DNA from: an uncultured Saprospiraceae bacterium
Lineage (GTDB): Bacteria; Bacteroidota; Bacteroidia; Chitinophagales; Saprospiraceae
Reading direction: 5' to 3'
DNA: 49,261 nt
Assembly: GCA_938010715.1 (NCBI GenBank)
Contig: CALLVG010000040.1
Span: forward strand, 1-49,261
The position numbers were made by a program, and so were the translations under genes. The notes beneath the pieces were generated by a model. It saw nothing but the letters and a program-made list of their open reading frames with translations, did no database searches and was not told the origin of the DNA. How positions within the stretch are numbered: the stretch's first letter is position 1; every line of letters starts with the position of its first letter. Below are positions 8,432-16,946 of the stretch, in pieces.

Positions 8432-9439
8432 ATGGAAAATATAGCTGAACTCAAGAAATTCTTATCTACTCCGAGGTATATTTCAATTATATCTCACCGA
8501 AACCCAGATGGTGATGCCATTGGGTCTTCTTTAGGGTTGTACCATTTTTTAAACAAATTTGGTCATTCGGTTCGGGTGATGTTTCCGTCGGAATATCCTT
8601 CTGGTTTTGAATGGATGCCTGATGCCCAAAAGATTTTGATTTATGATATTGAACCAGAGGATGTAAAAGCAACTTTGGAGCGTTCCGACGCAGTTTTCTG
8701 TTTGGATTTCAACGCATTGGATAGAGTTGACAAATCGGGCGAGATAATTCATGGGTTAGATACTGTAAAAGTGCTGATTGATCATCATATCGACCCTGAG
8801 CCTTTTGCTGATTATCAATTGTCCGACACCACTGCGAGTTCGACTTGTGAGTTGATTTACAGATTTATTTGCCAATATGAGGAGAAAGAGCTTTTGGATG
8901 AACCTATCGCTTCATGTCTCTATACTGGAATTGTGACAGATACCGGTTCATTTAGATTTAGCACTTCTCCAAGGCTTTTTAAAGTTGTAGCAGACTTGAT
9001 AGAATTGGGAGTTGATGATTATACAATTCAAGACAAAATATTCAATACACTTTCTGAAAAACAACTGAGGCTTTTGGGCCACTGTTTGGCTCGTAGAATG
9101 GAAATTTTACCAGAATTTCAAGCAGGAATAATCACTTTGAATAAAAGAGATTATGAAAATTATGATATACAAAGAGGTGATACTGAAGGAATTGTAAATT
9201 ATTTGCTGAAAATAAAAAATGTAAAAGTTGCTGCATTTATCACCGAGCAACCTACGATTGTAAAAATCTCTCTTCGTTCGAAAGGCGACTTCTCTGTTCA
9301 AGAAATTGCGAGTAAACACTTTAAAGGTGGCGGTCATCGAAATGCTTCAGGAGGTTATTCATTTAAGAGTTTAGGATGGGTGGTGAATCGACTCAAAGAA
9401 GTACTTCCCGAATACAAGGAACAATTGTTGCAAATGTAG
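8432..9439 (+). CDS. nrnA: DHH-family phosphoesterase (NrnA-type nanoRNase / pAp phosphatase)
   Basis: A 335-residue cytoplasmic protein from the ATG at 8432. A GTG at 8414 would add six residues, but MENIAELKKFL is the usual NrnA N-terminus. DHH-domain metal motifs are SHRNPDGDAIGSSLG, FCLDFNALDRV and LIDHHIDP. A further motif is VTDTGSFRFSTS. The DHHA1 domain ends with FKGGGHRNASGGYS, the nucleotide-binding glycine motif. NrnA degrades 2-5 nt RNA oligomers and can hydrolyse pAp. It is followed after three bases by the first FKBP lipoprotein gene, suggesting a shared transcript. Confidence 0.9.
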   Translation: MENIAELKKFLSTPRYISIISHRNPDGDAIGSSLGLYHFLNKFGHSVRVMFPSEYPSGFEWMPDAQKILIYDIEPEDVKATLERSDAVFCLDFNALDRVDKSGEIIHGLDTVKVLIDHHIDPEPFADYQLSDTTASSTCELIYRFICQYEEKELLDEPIASCLYTGIVTDTGSFRFSTSPRLFKVVADLIELGVDDYTIQDKIFNTLSEKQLRLLGHCLARRMEILPEFQAGIITLNKRDYENYDIQRGDTEGIVNYLLKIKNVKVAAFITEQPTIVKISLRSKGDFSVQEIASKHFKGGGHRNASGGYSFKSLGWVVNRLKEVLPEYKEQLLQM

Positions 9440-9442
9440 AAT

Positions 9443-10459
9443 TTGAAGATTCTAAAATCTTTTTACATGAGAATTCTCCTCCCTTTAATTATGAGTTTGA
9501 CCTTTGTTTTCTTTTTAGGATGTAAAGGCAACGAATCAATGCCTGATACAGTGGTTGAAAAGCCATTTGCTCCAACTCATGATGGACATCTAATAAAATA
9601 TCACAGAGACGTTCCAGGAATAAATACCCAAATTGGTGATTTAGTGTTTTATCATATTCGCCATCGCAATGGGAATACAGTGACATTTTCGTCAAGAAAA
9701 ACAATGAGTGGGCCGTTTAAGTATTTGGTTCAATCATTGAATCCAGGAACAAAAATTCCCCCAATCGTAATTGGTCTATTACAAATGAGTCCAGGAGATA
9801 GTATCACCCTTCGAGTTGACTTGACCGATGCCAAATTCACAGAACCCGGATACGAAAACGCCAAATTCAAGGATTTAGACATCTCCCTTATTAGAATTGA
9901 AAAAAATGTGGATCCAATTGCTTTTAATGCCAGGCAAAGGGTAGTAGAACCAAAAGAGTTTAACCAAGAAATTGATTACAATTCTTCCACAGATGAAATC
10001 ACAGAAAGTAAAACTCAATATAGTGCAGACGAGCTTTGGCAGAGCGTGATGGACAAAAAACTAAAGGAATTACTTTATGAATTGGGAAATAAATATCGAA
10101 CTGGTGAATTGAGTAATTCGTTACTAAGATTACCTTCTGGCCTACAGTATATGGTGATTGAACCTGGTACAAATAAGAAGTTTGGCTTTAGTAAAAATGT
10201 TTGGCTAAAATATTATGGTAGTAATATAGAAGGACGACCTTTTGAAAAAAAATATCAAAAAAATAAGGTAGAAAAGATTGAAATTGGAAAAGGGCAGATT
10301 GTACCTGGATTAGAAGAAGGAATAAAACAATTGAACGAAGGGGGAAGTGGCATATTTTTTATTCCTTCTGATTTGGCGTTTGGTTCAAAAGGAACATATC
10401 GAGTTAAACCAAACGCGCCTTTTGTAGTGTACTATGCTAAGGTTGAAAGGTTCTTTTAG
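9443..10459 (+). CDS. FKBP-type peptidyl-prolyl isomerase-like lipoprotein (first of three)
   Basis: A 338-residue protein with a lipobox (FFLGC, Cys27). The start is given as TTG at 9443 (MKILKSFYMRILLPL). An ATG at 9467 gives an equally good signal peptide and may be the true start. An N-terminal domain (about 45-155) resembles a degenerate FKBP fold (TQIGDLVFYHIRH, LLQMSPGDSITLRV). The C-terminal FKBP domain (about 235-338) has WLKYYGSNIEGRPFEKKY, IVPGLEEGIKQL and IPSDLAFGSKG. The usual FD(S) and PGW residues of the active site are replaced (PFEKK, PGL), so it may act as a chaperone or binding protein rather than an isomerase. Confidence 0.83.
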   Translation: MKILKSFYMRILLPLIMSLTFVFFLGCKGNESMPDTVVEKPFAPTHDGHLIKYHRDVPGINTQIGDLVFYHIRHRNGNTVTFSSRKTMSGPFKYLVQSLNPGTKIPPIVIGLLQMSPGDSITLRVDLTDAKFTEPGYENAKFKDLDISLIRIEKNVDPIAFNARQRVVEPKEFNQEIDYNSSTDEITESKTQYSADELWQSVMDKKLKELLYELGNKYRTGELSNSLLRLPSGLQYMVIEPGTNKKFGFSKNVWLKYYGSNIEGRPFEKKYQKNKVEKIEIGKGQIVPGLEEGIKQLNEGGSGIFFIPSDLAFGSKGTYRVKPNAPFVVYYAKVERFF

Positions 10460-10578
10460 AAACGCTCAAAAAATAAGTTCCCGATTTCAAAAAATTAGTG
10501 AAGGAAAAGTAATTGATAATGAGGTTTTTCGAGCTAATTTTTTGAATTGAAGAGGGAAGTTATTTTTTGAGTAATACT
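10458..10578 (+). repeat. R1 hairpin repeat, copy C
   Basis: The element begins at the stop codon (10457-10459) of the first FKBP gene and fills most of the gap before the second. It is near-identical to copy A in the same orientation. The placement suggests it could act as a transcript-end hairpin for the upstream gene. Confidence 0.85.
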
Positions 10579-10651
10579 TAATATTATTTTTACGCGATAG
10601 CAAAGATTGCCGATTTAGAAAAAAGACTTATAATAACTAATTATATATCCC

Positions 10652-11518
10652 ATGAATGATTTAAAAAAACTGATTTTATTGGTTTTATCTGTTGGAGTTT
10701 TTTCTTGTTCTGACCCGACACCACCAGCCAAACCTACAATTCCACAAACCACAACGACACCACCTTCAAAAGTTACCCCACAACCCTTGCCAGTCACAGC
10801 ACCAGAAATAGGGAAAGTAACAATGCCAGATGGAACGGTCAGTAACCCAAAGCCAACTAACCAGCCTGCGCCAACTCCTCAACCTTCAACGCAAATTGCA
10901 AATGCCACCCCCACAAAAGGGAAGATTAATCCAATGACTGGAAAAATCGAATCTAATCCAGAATTTGATGAAGAGTCTGCTAATATTGCTACACAACTTG
11001 AAAGCATGGGGCAGGTAAACGTTGGAGGAGTCAAAATGATAAAACCGCCAAGTAATCCAAATATTCCTAAACTAAGTGATGCTCAGAAAGAGACCCTTTA
11101 CAACGATAAAGTAAAACAACAAATGGCTTTCGTATTGAAAATTGTTTCTCAGCAATATCGCTCAGGGAAACTCTCGCAAAGGTTAACCAAAACCCCTTCG
11201 GGTTTGGAATATCTCACTGTGACTGAGGGTAAAGGCAGACTTGCAATTGATAATAGTTTTGTTGCTTTCAAATCAATGGGAGCTACTTTGGATGGAGAAG
11301 TTTTTGAATCCAATTTTGAAAAAGATAGAGCGTTTCGAGTAAAATTGGGTACTAATAACTTGATTCCTGGATTGGAGGAAGCGGTAAAAACAATGAGAGC
11401 TGGCGAACAAGCAATATTTTTCATTCCACCCGCATTGGCATTCGGAAACAGAGGTAGAATTGGAGTTCCGCCAAATGCAATGGTTGTTTATTCTCTGAAT
11501 TTGGAAAGCGTGAATTAG
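10652..11518 (+). CDS. FKBP-type peptidyl-prolyl isomerase-like lipoprotein (second of three)
   Basis: A 288-residue lipoprotein: signal peptide MNDLKKLILLVLSVGVFSC with Cys19 as the lipidated residue. A long Pro/Thr-rich linker (about 22-110) would hold the domain away from the membrane. The FKBP domain is at about 185-288 (GATLDGEVFESNFEKD, LIPGLEEAVKTMRAGEQ, IPPALAFGNRGRIGVPPNA). Some active-site residues are replaced (PGL for PGW). It would act in the periplasm or at the outer membrane on proline bonds or as a folding helper. It shares domain layout with its two neighbours, pointing to local duplication. Confidence 0.85.
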   Translation: MNDLKKLILLVLSVGVFSCSDPTPPAKPTIPQTTTTPPSKVTPQPLPVTAPEIGKVTMPDGTVSNPKPTNQPAPTPQPSTQIANATPTKGKINPMTGKIESNPEFDEESANIATQLESMGQVNVGGVKMIKPPSNPNIPKLSDAQKETLYNDKVKQQMAFVLKIVSQQYRSGKLSQRLTKTPSGLEYLTVTEGKGRLAIDNSFVAFKSMGATLDGEVFESNFEKDRAFRVKLGTNNLIPGLEEAVKTMRAGEQAIFFIPPALAFGNRGRIGVPPNAMVVYSLNLESVN

Positions 11519-11569
11519 AAAATTTCATTCATTAAAAACCGATTGACAAAATTTCAAACTATTTCGATA

Positions 11570-12127
11570 ATGAATTATTTACAAATATCTCTTTATACTC
11601 TTTTGGTTCTTCTAACTTTAAGTTGTGGCGGGTTGACTCCTGAAGAAAAAGCAGCAGGTAAATCTGAAAAGGCTGATATAAAAAAAGCAGACGAAATGGT
11701 GAAATCTGTTTCTGCTGTACAGCAAGTTTCGAATTCAATGATTCCTGTTTTAAAAGAGTATAATGATGGTACCTTTAATAAAAGTGCCACAAAAATCAAT
11801 AACGGAATAACTATCAGAACGATAAAAGATGGAGAGGGAAATCGCCCACAATTTGGTGACAATGTTTTTGTCCACTACTATGGCGTTTTGCCAGATGGCT
11901 ATAAATTTGACTCTACTTTTGATAGAATGAAGCCTTTTACTTTCAAATTAGGTTCACAAGATGTGATTCCAGGTTGGAATGACGCTATCTCAAGAATGCG
12001 AACAGGAGGGAGCTACGTGGTAGTCGTGCCTCCAACTTTGGCATACGGTCTCAATGGAAGGCCACAAAACGGAATTCCTGCCAATACAGACCTTATTTTT
12101 TATATCGCACTTTTAGGATTTCAATAA
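11570..12127 (+). CDS. FKBP-type peptidyl-prolyl cis-trans isomerase lipoprotein (third of three)
   Basis: A 185-residue protein from the ATG at 11570. A TTG at 11543 would add nine residues before the same signal peptide. The lipobox is LTLSC (Cys19). The C-terminal FKBP domain (about 85-185) keeps the catalytic pattern: VHYYGVLPDGYKFDSTFDR, VIPGWNDAISRMRTGG, PPTLAYGLNG and IPANTDLIFYI. Unlike the two upstream paralogues it has FDS, VIPGW and AYG, so it is the most likely active isomerase of the three. A strong terminator follows before prfB. Confidence 0.88.
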   Translation: MNYLQISLYTLLVLLTLSCGGLTPEEKAAGKSEKADIKKADEMVKSVSAVQQVSNSMIPVLKEYNDGTFNKSATKINNGITIRTIKDGEGNRPQFGDNVFVHYYGVLPDGYKFDSTFDRMKPFTFKLGSQDVIPGWNDAISRMRTGGSYVVVVPPTLAYGLNGRPQNGIPANTDLIFYIALLGFQ

Positions 12128-12181
12128 AAACGGAACTTTCTATATAAAAAACACTTTATTAAGAAAGAAGAAATATATTTG

Positions 12182-12213
12182 CCGCTGCTGTTAATTAGCA
12201 GCGGTATTTTTTT
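12182..12213 (+). terminator. Rho-independent terminator after the FKBP genes
   Basis: CCGCTGCT (12182-12189) pairs with AGCAGCGG (12197-12204) around a seven-base loop, followed by TATTTTTTT. It separates the nrnA/FKBP group from prfB. Confidence 0.85.
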
Positions 12214-12260
12214 GTAAAAAATGACCCTAAACTCGCCAGTGGGTCAATAATCAAAAACTT

Positions 12261-13362
12261 ATGACTATAGAGGAACTTAAAAACCTGCAAGACAGGACGG
12301 CGTTGATACGGAGGTATCTTTGACGTCGATAACCGTAAATTCAAAATTGAAGATTTAGAGCAAAAAAGCTTAGCACCTGATTTTTGGAGTGACTCCAAAG
12401 CGGCTCAGATCGTAATGAAAGAAACCAAAACCCACAAAAATTGGGTAAAGGAATATGAACAAGTCGCAGAGCAGGTGGAAGATTTGGAAATTTTATTCGA
12501 ATTCTGGAAAGAAGGAGAAGGAACAGAGGAAGAGGTAAATGCAAAATTTGCTAAAACCTTATCAGCTGTCGAAGATGTCGAATTCCGATCCACGCTCAAT
12601 GCTGAGGAAGATGAACTCAGTGCAATTTTGCAAATCAACGCTGGTGCAGGAGGTACAGAAGCATGCGATTGGGCAGGAATGCTTTATCGTATGTATCGAA
12701 TGTGGGCCGAAAAAAAGGGATATAAACTTAAACTAATCAATCAGCAAGATGGAGATGCGGCTGGTGTCAGGTCTGTCGAAATAGCAATTGATGGTGATTT
12801 TGTTTATGGTCATTTGAAAGGTGAAAACGGTGTCCACCGTTTGGTGCGAGTGAGTCCATTTAATGCCCAGGGAAAACGCATGACTTCATTTGCTTCCGTT
12901 TTTGTACATCCTCAAATTGATGATAGTATCGAAATTGAAATCAATCCAGCAGATTTGCGTTGGGATGTTTTTAGAGCGAGTGGGGCAGGTGGTCAGCACG
13001 TAAATAGAACTGAATCAGCTGTCCGGGTGACCCATGGGCCATCTGGAATTGCGGTAGAATGTCAAGCTGAACGTTCGCAACATTTGAATCGAGAAACAGC
13101 TCTAAAAGGCTTGAAATCAAGGCTTTACGCCCGTGCTTTAGAAGAAAAAAGAGCGGAAAAGCAAAAGGTCGAAGATGGTAAAATGAAGAACGAGTGGGGG
13201 AGTCAAATAAGAAGTTATGTATTGGATGACCGTTGGGTAAAAGACCTTCGTACGGGTTATAAAGTTCATAATCCAGACAAGGTACTCGATGGTGATTTGG
13301 ATGAATTTCTGAAATCTTACTTGATGAATGGTGCAGTGGAGAAAGGCGAGAACAGCAACTAA
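12261..13362 (+). CDS. prfB: Peptide chain release factor 2, with programmed +1 frameshift
   Basis: The gene starts at the ATG at 12261, reads 20 codons (MTIEELKNLQDRTALIRRYL) to an in-frame TGA at 12321-12323, and continues in the +1 frame from GAC at 12322 to the stop at 13360-13362, giving about 366 residues, the normal RF2 length. The slippage site is textbook: GGAGG as internal Shine-Dalgarno, then TAT CTT TGA C. RF2 hallmarks are the tripeptide SPF in RVSPFNAQGKRM and the peptidyl-tRNA hydrolysis motif GAGGQHVNRTESAVRV. RF2 ends translation at UGA and UAA, and low RF2 favours the frameshift, so the gene is autoregulated. An annotation made without the shift would start at 12415 and lose the N-terminus. 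Confidence 0.96.
12311..12324 (+). promoter_or_regulatory. RF2 programmed +1 frameshift site
   Basis: GGAGG lies directly before TATCTTTGAC. The CTT codon slips by one base over the TGA at 12321, the arrangement known from prfB in many bacteria. Confidence 0.93.
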
Positions 13363-13448
13363 TTTAAGGATAAGGTTTTACACCAAATGCCTTGACTGAT
13401 CGAGGCCGAAGCCAACATTGAGTAAAGCACATTTGCAAGTGATTTAAT

Positions 13449-13509
13449 TCAGGTCAAAGTGAAAAATTTCTTTTCTCTATACTTGAATAAATTTTCCATT
13501 TTGACCTGA
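13449..13509. repeat. R5 inverted repeat downstream of prfB
   Basis: Arm 13449-13469 (TCAGGTCAAAGTGAAAAATT, then T) pairs imperfectly with 13489-13509 around a 19-base loop, and CCACAGAATTTTTTT follows. It could end the prfB transcript. A related half-element with TTCTGTGGTCAGGTC occurs at 20675-20707. Confidence 0.6.
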
Positions 13510-13554
13510 CCACAGAATTTTTTTAAGAGCGATTATTTATAGATTTTAGCAAGA

Positions 13555-13588
13555 AAATAAAAAATCGCCTGTCGGAAAGACAGGCGAT
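13555..13588 (-). terminator. Rho-independent terminator of the beta-helix gene
   Basis: ATCGCCTGTC (13564-13573) pairs perfectly with GACAGGCGAT (13579-13588). On the minus strand the hairpin is followed by a T-rich tail (13555-13564 read in reverse). It lies about 40 bases after the minus-strand stop at 13628. Confidence 0.85.
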
Positions 13589-13627
13589 GTTGAAATTTAA
13601 TTACTAAACTATTCAAGAAACAATTTC

Positions 13628-14641
13628 TTATAAAGAAGTCCCTTTAGACTTCATTAATTCTTGTATCGATTCATTGAGATTATTCTTTTGTTGTACATAA
13701 AATTCCTTTCCGTCTTTTGAATGGTTATTATCAAAAGAACATGATTTGCTGAAAAACTTGTTCGTATTTTCTTCTTCCGAAGAAAGGAATCCAGCAGCTC
13801 CATAATCTGAAATATTACTGATGAATTTACAGTGTGTAAAAATTTCTTTATTCATAGTAGCATTTGAACCAAAGTAAGCGCCACCAAATTTAGAATGATT
13901 GTTTACGAAAGTACAATATTCGAAATGTGAACTTGTTTTTCCGTTTTGAGCATTATCCATCACGGCGCCTCCTGCATTCTCTGATTTATTTTTTAGAAAA
14001 ACGCAATTGACTACATTAACAGCAGCAATACCACCATCACTAAAACTAAAGATTGCGCCACCTTCTGCTGCATTATTTTCGTAAATCAAACAATTTCTGA
14101 TAGACGGAACTGATTTTTCACCTGCTTCGGTAGCAATATTGTAGATGCCCGCTCCAGATCTGGAAGCATGACCATCACCTCCTTCTTTGTTGTCTGCTAA
14201 TCCTCCGTGGATAGTAAATCCATCAAGTAAAGTTTCATCAGATACATTTTCAAATAATACAATAGTTTGGCTATTATCAAAAATTTTGTCAGAACCTATT
14301 TGGCCGCTCAACATCGTGGTGTTTCTTTTAGGATTTCTGTTGCGAGTGGAACTCTCGTGGCCAGCGAAGCCGCCATAAACTTTCACACCGCTAGGTATTT
14401 TGAAGGACGTTGCTCTATCCGCCTTTGTACAATGTTTACATAATGAAGGAAAATAAGTACCACTTGCAACCCAGATTTCTGTTCCAGATGTGGCCACCTT
14501 TAAGGCGCTACTTAGGCTACCAGTCGCTGTATCCCAACTTTCTCCATTTCCTTTTCCATCTGTTTTTACGTAGATAGTTTGAGCTGTTGAAAATATTGAA
14601 AACGCTAATAGAGAAATGGTGATTAATAAAAACTGCTTCAT
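13628..14641 (-). CDS. Secreted right-handed beta-helix repeat protein
   Basis: A 337-residue protein with a signal peptide (MKQFLLITISLLAFSIFSTAQ). It opens with IYVKTDGKGNGESWDTATGS and then GTEIWVASGTYFPS, the entry motif of the pectate-lyase-like parallel beta-helix proteins common in Bacteroidota. Repeated short strands follow, with alternating blocks such as LLDGFTIHGGLADN, IRNCLIYENNAAEGGAIF, VNCVFLKNKSENAGGAV and FEYCTFVNNHSKFGGAYF, about 35 residues apart. No catalytic residues or C-terminal sorting domain are seen. It is probably an exported surface or extracellular protein; ligand unknown. Monocistronic, with its own terminator. Confidence 0.82.
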   Translation of the reverse strand: MKQFLLITISLLAFSIFSTAQTIYVKTDGKGNGESWDTATGSLSSALKVATSGTEIWVASGTYFPSLCKHCTKADRATSFKIPSGVKVYGGFAGHESSTRNRNPKRNTTMLSGQIGSDKIFDNSQTIVLFENVSDETLLDGFTIHGGLADNKEGGDGHASRSGAGIYNIATEAGEKSVPSIRNCLIYENNAAEGGAIFSFSDGGIAAVNVVNCVFLKNKSENAGGAVMDNAQNGKTSSHFEYCTFVNNHSKFGGAYFGSNATMNKEIFTHCKFISNISDYGAAGFLSSEEENTNKFFSKSCSFDNNHSKDGKEFYVQQKNNLNESIQELMKSKGTSL

Positions 14642-15089
14642 TTGTGACTGATAGTTTTGGTGAAAAGCGATAGGAGGGAATTAAATCTTTTCAAGATAAA
14701 GACTATTGTAGAACAAAATTATAGAAATATGAACTTAGAAGCTATTGTAGGAAGTTTGTATAAGTCACATAATGTTATAGCAAAATTTGATTATTTTGTG
14801 ACAGGATTACTGTTTCAGTAATAGTGATTTTTAGGTTAATGTACACTTAAATTAAGTTTTTATGTGACGTTTTTTCGGGTGATTTTTCCCCAGTATTTTC
14901 GTTGAATTTTTGTTTTTTATAAAAAAAATACCCATTTGTTTTAGAATCTTTTAAGGAGTTAAACAAAATTTTCTGAATACAAATATTAACGCCTCTCTGA
15001 GGTTTGAAACTTTCATTTTACAAAAATAGAAATAGATATTTACGCAACTTTAATAACTTTGGATTTTTCTAAATCAAAATAAACGAAAA
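14642..15089. other. Gene-free divergent promoter region
   Basis: AT-rich spacer between the beta-helix gene (minus) and a small membrane protein gene (plus). It contains one half of the R4 outer arm (ATTAACGCCTCTCTGAGG at about 14985-15002) and an isolated AAAGACTATTGTAGA block like the R7 tail. Nothing else is recognised. Confidence 0.4.
15054..15061 (+). promoter_or_regulatory. -7 promoter element of the 67-residue gene
   Basis: TAACTTTG matches TAnnTTTG and lies 28 bases before the ATG at 15090. Confidence 0.45.
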
Positions 15090-15293
15090 ATGGGAAGAGT
15101 TTTAATTAATGTAGCTTTAGGTCTTTATTGTTTTTGGAATGCCTATCGTTTTGCATCTATCAGCCCGATGCCTGCACAAGGATCATTATTTGGTTTTGCA
15201 ATCCCAGGAATGGCTTATCTCGCATTTTGGGGACTCTTCGGAGTTTGGTGTTTGTACGGCGCTTATCAAGGAAGACACGCGTTGAAACAATAA
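15090..15293 (+). CDS. Small two-helix membrane protein, unknown function
   Basis: A 67-residue protein with two hydrophobic segments (about residues 4-24 and 34-58, the second FAIPGMAYLAFWGLFGVWCL). It has an ATG start, a matching -7 element upstream and a strong terminator 24 bases after the stop, so it is probably a real single-gene transcript. I do not recognise the family. Confidence 0.65.
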   Translation: MGRVLINVALGLYCFWNAYRFASISPMPAQGSLFGFAIPGMAYLAFWGLFGVWCLYGAYQGRHALKQ

Positions 15294-15316
15294 TCATAGA
15301 GTGGTCAAAAACTAAA

Positions 15317-15347
15317 AAAGGCAAAGACGCGAAGCGTCTTTGCCTTT
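15317..15347. terminator. Strong bidirectional hairpin terminator
   Basis: A perfect 14-bp stem AAAGGCAAAGACGC / GCGTCTTTGCCTTT with a GAA loop, followed by ATATTTTTG on the plus strand and with an A-rich stretch on the left. It ends the 67-residue gene. Confidence 0.88.
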
Positions 15348-15361
15348 ATATTTTTGTTGCT

Positions 15362-15425
15362 TTAGGAACGATGAACTCCCTTTTCCACGTCTCGATTAAT
15401 CAAAAAATTAAGGACTACTTATTTT
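15362..15425 (+). repeat. R2 repeat, partial copy
   Basis: AACTCCCTTTTCCACGTCTC followed by TAATCAAAAAATTA matches the 3' half of the R2 copy at 18428-18548. It lies in the 3' spacer between the small membrane protein gene and yceI. Confidence 0.55.
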
Positions 15426-15447
15426 TTTCACCGTTCCTTAACGTTTT

Positions 15448-16020
15448 TTACATCGTTACTAAAGAAACATTCAAGTCAAATTCGTCATAGATAGTCTTAT
15501 CAGCCAATCCGTCAAAAATACTTCCTGAACCATAATTTACATTGAAGTCAGTACGGTCGATTGTAATTTTTGCAGTAGCTTTTCCATCTACCACGTTTGC
15601 TCTAAATTTGATTTCTTTAGTCGTCTCTTTAATAGTTAAGTTTCCAACTACTTTGTAATCATTGTCAGCGTAAGCAACTGCTTTTGTAATTTCAAACTTT
15701 GCAGTGGTGTGTTCTGCTGTATTAAAAAAATCAGGTGAAGCCAAATGACCTATTAATTTTTCAGCACCTTGGCCAGATGCCAAGTCTGTACAAACCAAAG
15801 AAGTCATATCAATTGAGAAACTACCCCCAACCAATGTACCGTGGTCTAATTTCAAAACGCCTTCCTTTACTTTTACCGTCCCTTCGTGTGAACCAGTTAC
15901 TTTGTATCCTTTCCAAGTAATTGTACTTGCTTTGGTATCAACAGCTTTGGTTGTTACGTGTACTGGGTTTGTAAAAGCAAAAATTGCTAATGCTGATAAT
16001 GCAATGAATAAATTTTTCAT
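15448..16020 (-). CDS. YceI-family periplasmic protein
   Basis: A 190-residue protein from the ATG at 16020. The frame is open 19 codons further upstream, but MKNLFIALSALAIFAFTNPV is a clear signal peptide. The YceI lipocalin-like fold shows as VDTKASTITWKGYKVTGSHE, VGGSFSIDMTSLVCTDL, HLASPDFFNTAEHTTAKFEI and ITIDRTDFNVNYGSG. YceI proteins bind isoprenoid-type lipids in a beta-barrel and are often induced by stress. In Bacteroidota they commonly lie near MarR regulators, as here. The YceI promoter region contains a piece of R1 (TTATTTTTGAGTAATAC near 16047-16063). Confidence 0.92.
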   Translation of the reverse strand: MKNLFIALSALAIFAFTNPVHVTTKAVDTKASTITWKGYKVTGSHEGTVKVKEGVLKLDHGTLVGGSFSIDMTSLVCTDLASGQGAEKLIGHLASPDFFNTAEHTTAKFEITKAVAYADNDYKVVGNLTIKETTKEIKFRANVVDGKATAKITIDRTDFNVNYGSGSIFDGLADKTIYDEFDLNVSLVTM

Positions 16021-16096
16021 GTTCGATTGATTTTTAAATGATTGATTTATTTTTGAGTAATACTTAAACGAACACAAAATAATTTAGTGTCCGTTT

Positions 16097-16339
16097 TTAA
16101 AGACTTTTATGAGCGCCATCACAGAAACCTGGATTCTTGGTTTGTTTACAGGTGCATAAATGAACTGTTTTTGATTCTTCTGCTACGAAAACTAAAGGTG
16201 AATATTCGCCTGCAGGTTTGTGTTTTCCGTCGCAAAAGGGTTGATTAGTTGATTCTCCACATGTACACCAAGCATATCTTTTACCCTTTTCCAATTCTAC
16301 TTTAATAGGAGAAGTTCCGGCAATTTTTGGACTTTTCAT
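16097..16339 (-). CDS. Double CDGSH iron-sulfur domain protein
   Basis: An 80-residue protein with two CDGSH-type [2Fe-2S] motifs: CTCGESTNQPFCDGKH (about residues 25-40) and CTCKQTKNPGFCDGAH (about 62-77). Each provides the three Cys and one His ligands of a mitoNEET-like cluster. There is no signal peptide, so it is cytoplasmic. Such proteins sense or transfer redox state or clusters. It lies between yceI and marR, and an operator-like site shared with the marR promoter lies 80 bases upstream of its ATG. Confidence 0.92.
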   Translation of the reverse strand: MKSPKIAGTSPIKVELEKGKRYAWCTCGESTNQPFCDGKHKPAGEYSPLVFVAEESKTVHLCTCKQTKNPGFCDGAHKSL

Positions 16340-16418
16340 AATATTTATTTGTTTAAAAAATTTAGAATGAGAACAAAATCTACATAATAAATTTCTTAAT
16401 CAAATGTTTTTACAATAA

Positions 16419-16430
16419 ATGTAGGTACAT
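16419..16430 (-). promoter_or_regulatory. Candidate MarR operator upstream of the CDGSH gene
   Basis: ATGTAGGTACAT, a near-palindrome flanked by CTAT, closely resembles the site in the marR promoter (16954-16965). On the minus strand both read TAGATGTA followed by TACATTT. Confidence 0.5.
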
Positions 16431-16489
16431 CTATTAGTTTAAAAAAAGTCCAAATAAAAATAGTGTTTCAAATCCAAGAAGCGAACGTT

Positions 16490-16942
16490 TTAACCTCTTA
16501 AAGAATCCAATAATCTGTTCAATTCCTTTGCCTCGTTTTTACTAATTTTTGAAAAAATAGATTCCGTCATTTTTTCAATTTCATGTGATGCTTCTTCCGT
16601 CAGTTTCAAACCCAAATCAGTAATTAGAATTTCTACCTTCCTTCTATCCGAAGGACAAATAGACCGCTCTACTAACTTCTTATCGAGCAATTTATCCACT
16701 AATCTCGAAGCATTTGAAGACCGATCCAGCATTTTGGCAGTCAACTCCTTTACGCTTTGGGTCTTTGGGTAACTTCCTCTCAAAATCCTTAATATATTGA
16801 ATTGTTGATTAGAAATTCCAAAAGGTTTTAAGGTCTGACCAATACTCGAAGTCAACCACGAAACCGTAAACATCAAATTGATGCTTACCTTTTGATATTC
16901 GCTTTTGAATTGCGCCTGCTTAATGGCCTCTTCGATTTTCAT
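16490..16942 (-). CDS. MarR-family transcriptional regulator
   Basis: A 150-residue regulator from the ATG at 16942 (MKIEEAIKQAQF). The frame is open further upstream, but a promoter -7 element and operator lie there, so the longer form is unlikely. The winged helix-turn-helix is at about 50-115 (ISNQQFNILRILRGSYP, then KMLDRSSNASRLVDKLLDKKLVE and RKVEILITDLG). Dimerising helices flank it on both sides. MarR proteins repress their own gene and neighbours and respond to phenolics or oxidants. A 12-bp palindrome overlaps its promoter and a similar one precedes the CDGSH gene, so these two are the likely targets. Confidence 0.9.
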   Translation of the reverse strand: MKIEEAIKQAQFKSEYQKVSINLMFTVSWLTSSIGQTLKPFGISNQQFNILRILRGSYPKTQSVKELTAKMLDRSSNASRLVDKLLDKKLVERSICPSDRRKVEILITDLGLKLTEEASHEIEKMTESIFSKISKNEAKELNRLLDSLRG

Positions 16943-16946
16943 AGTG

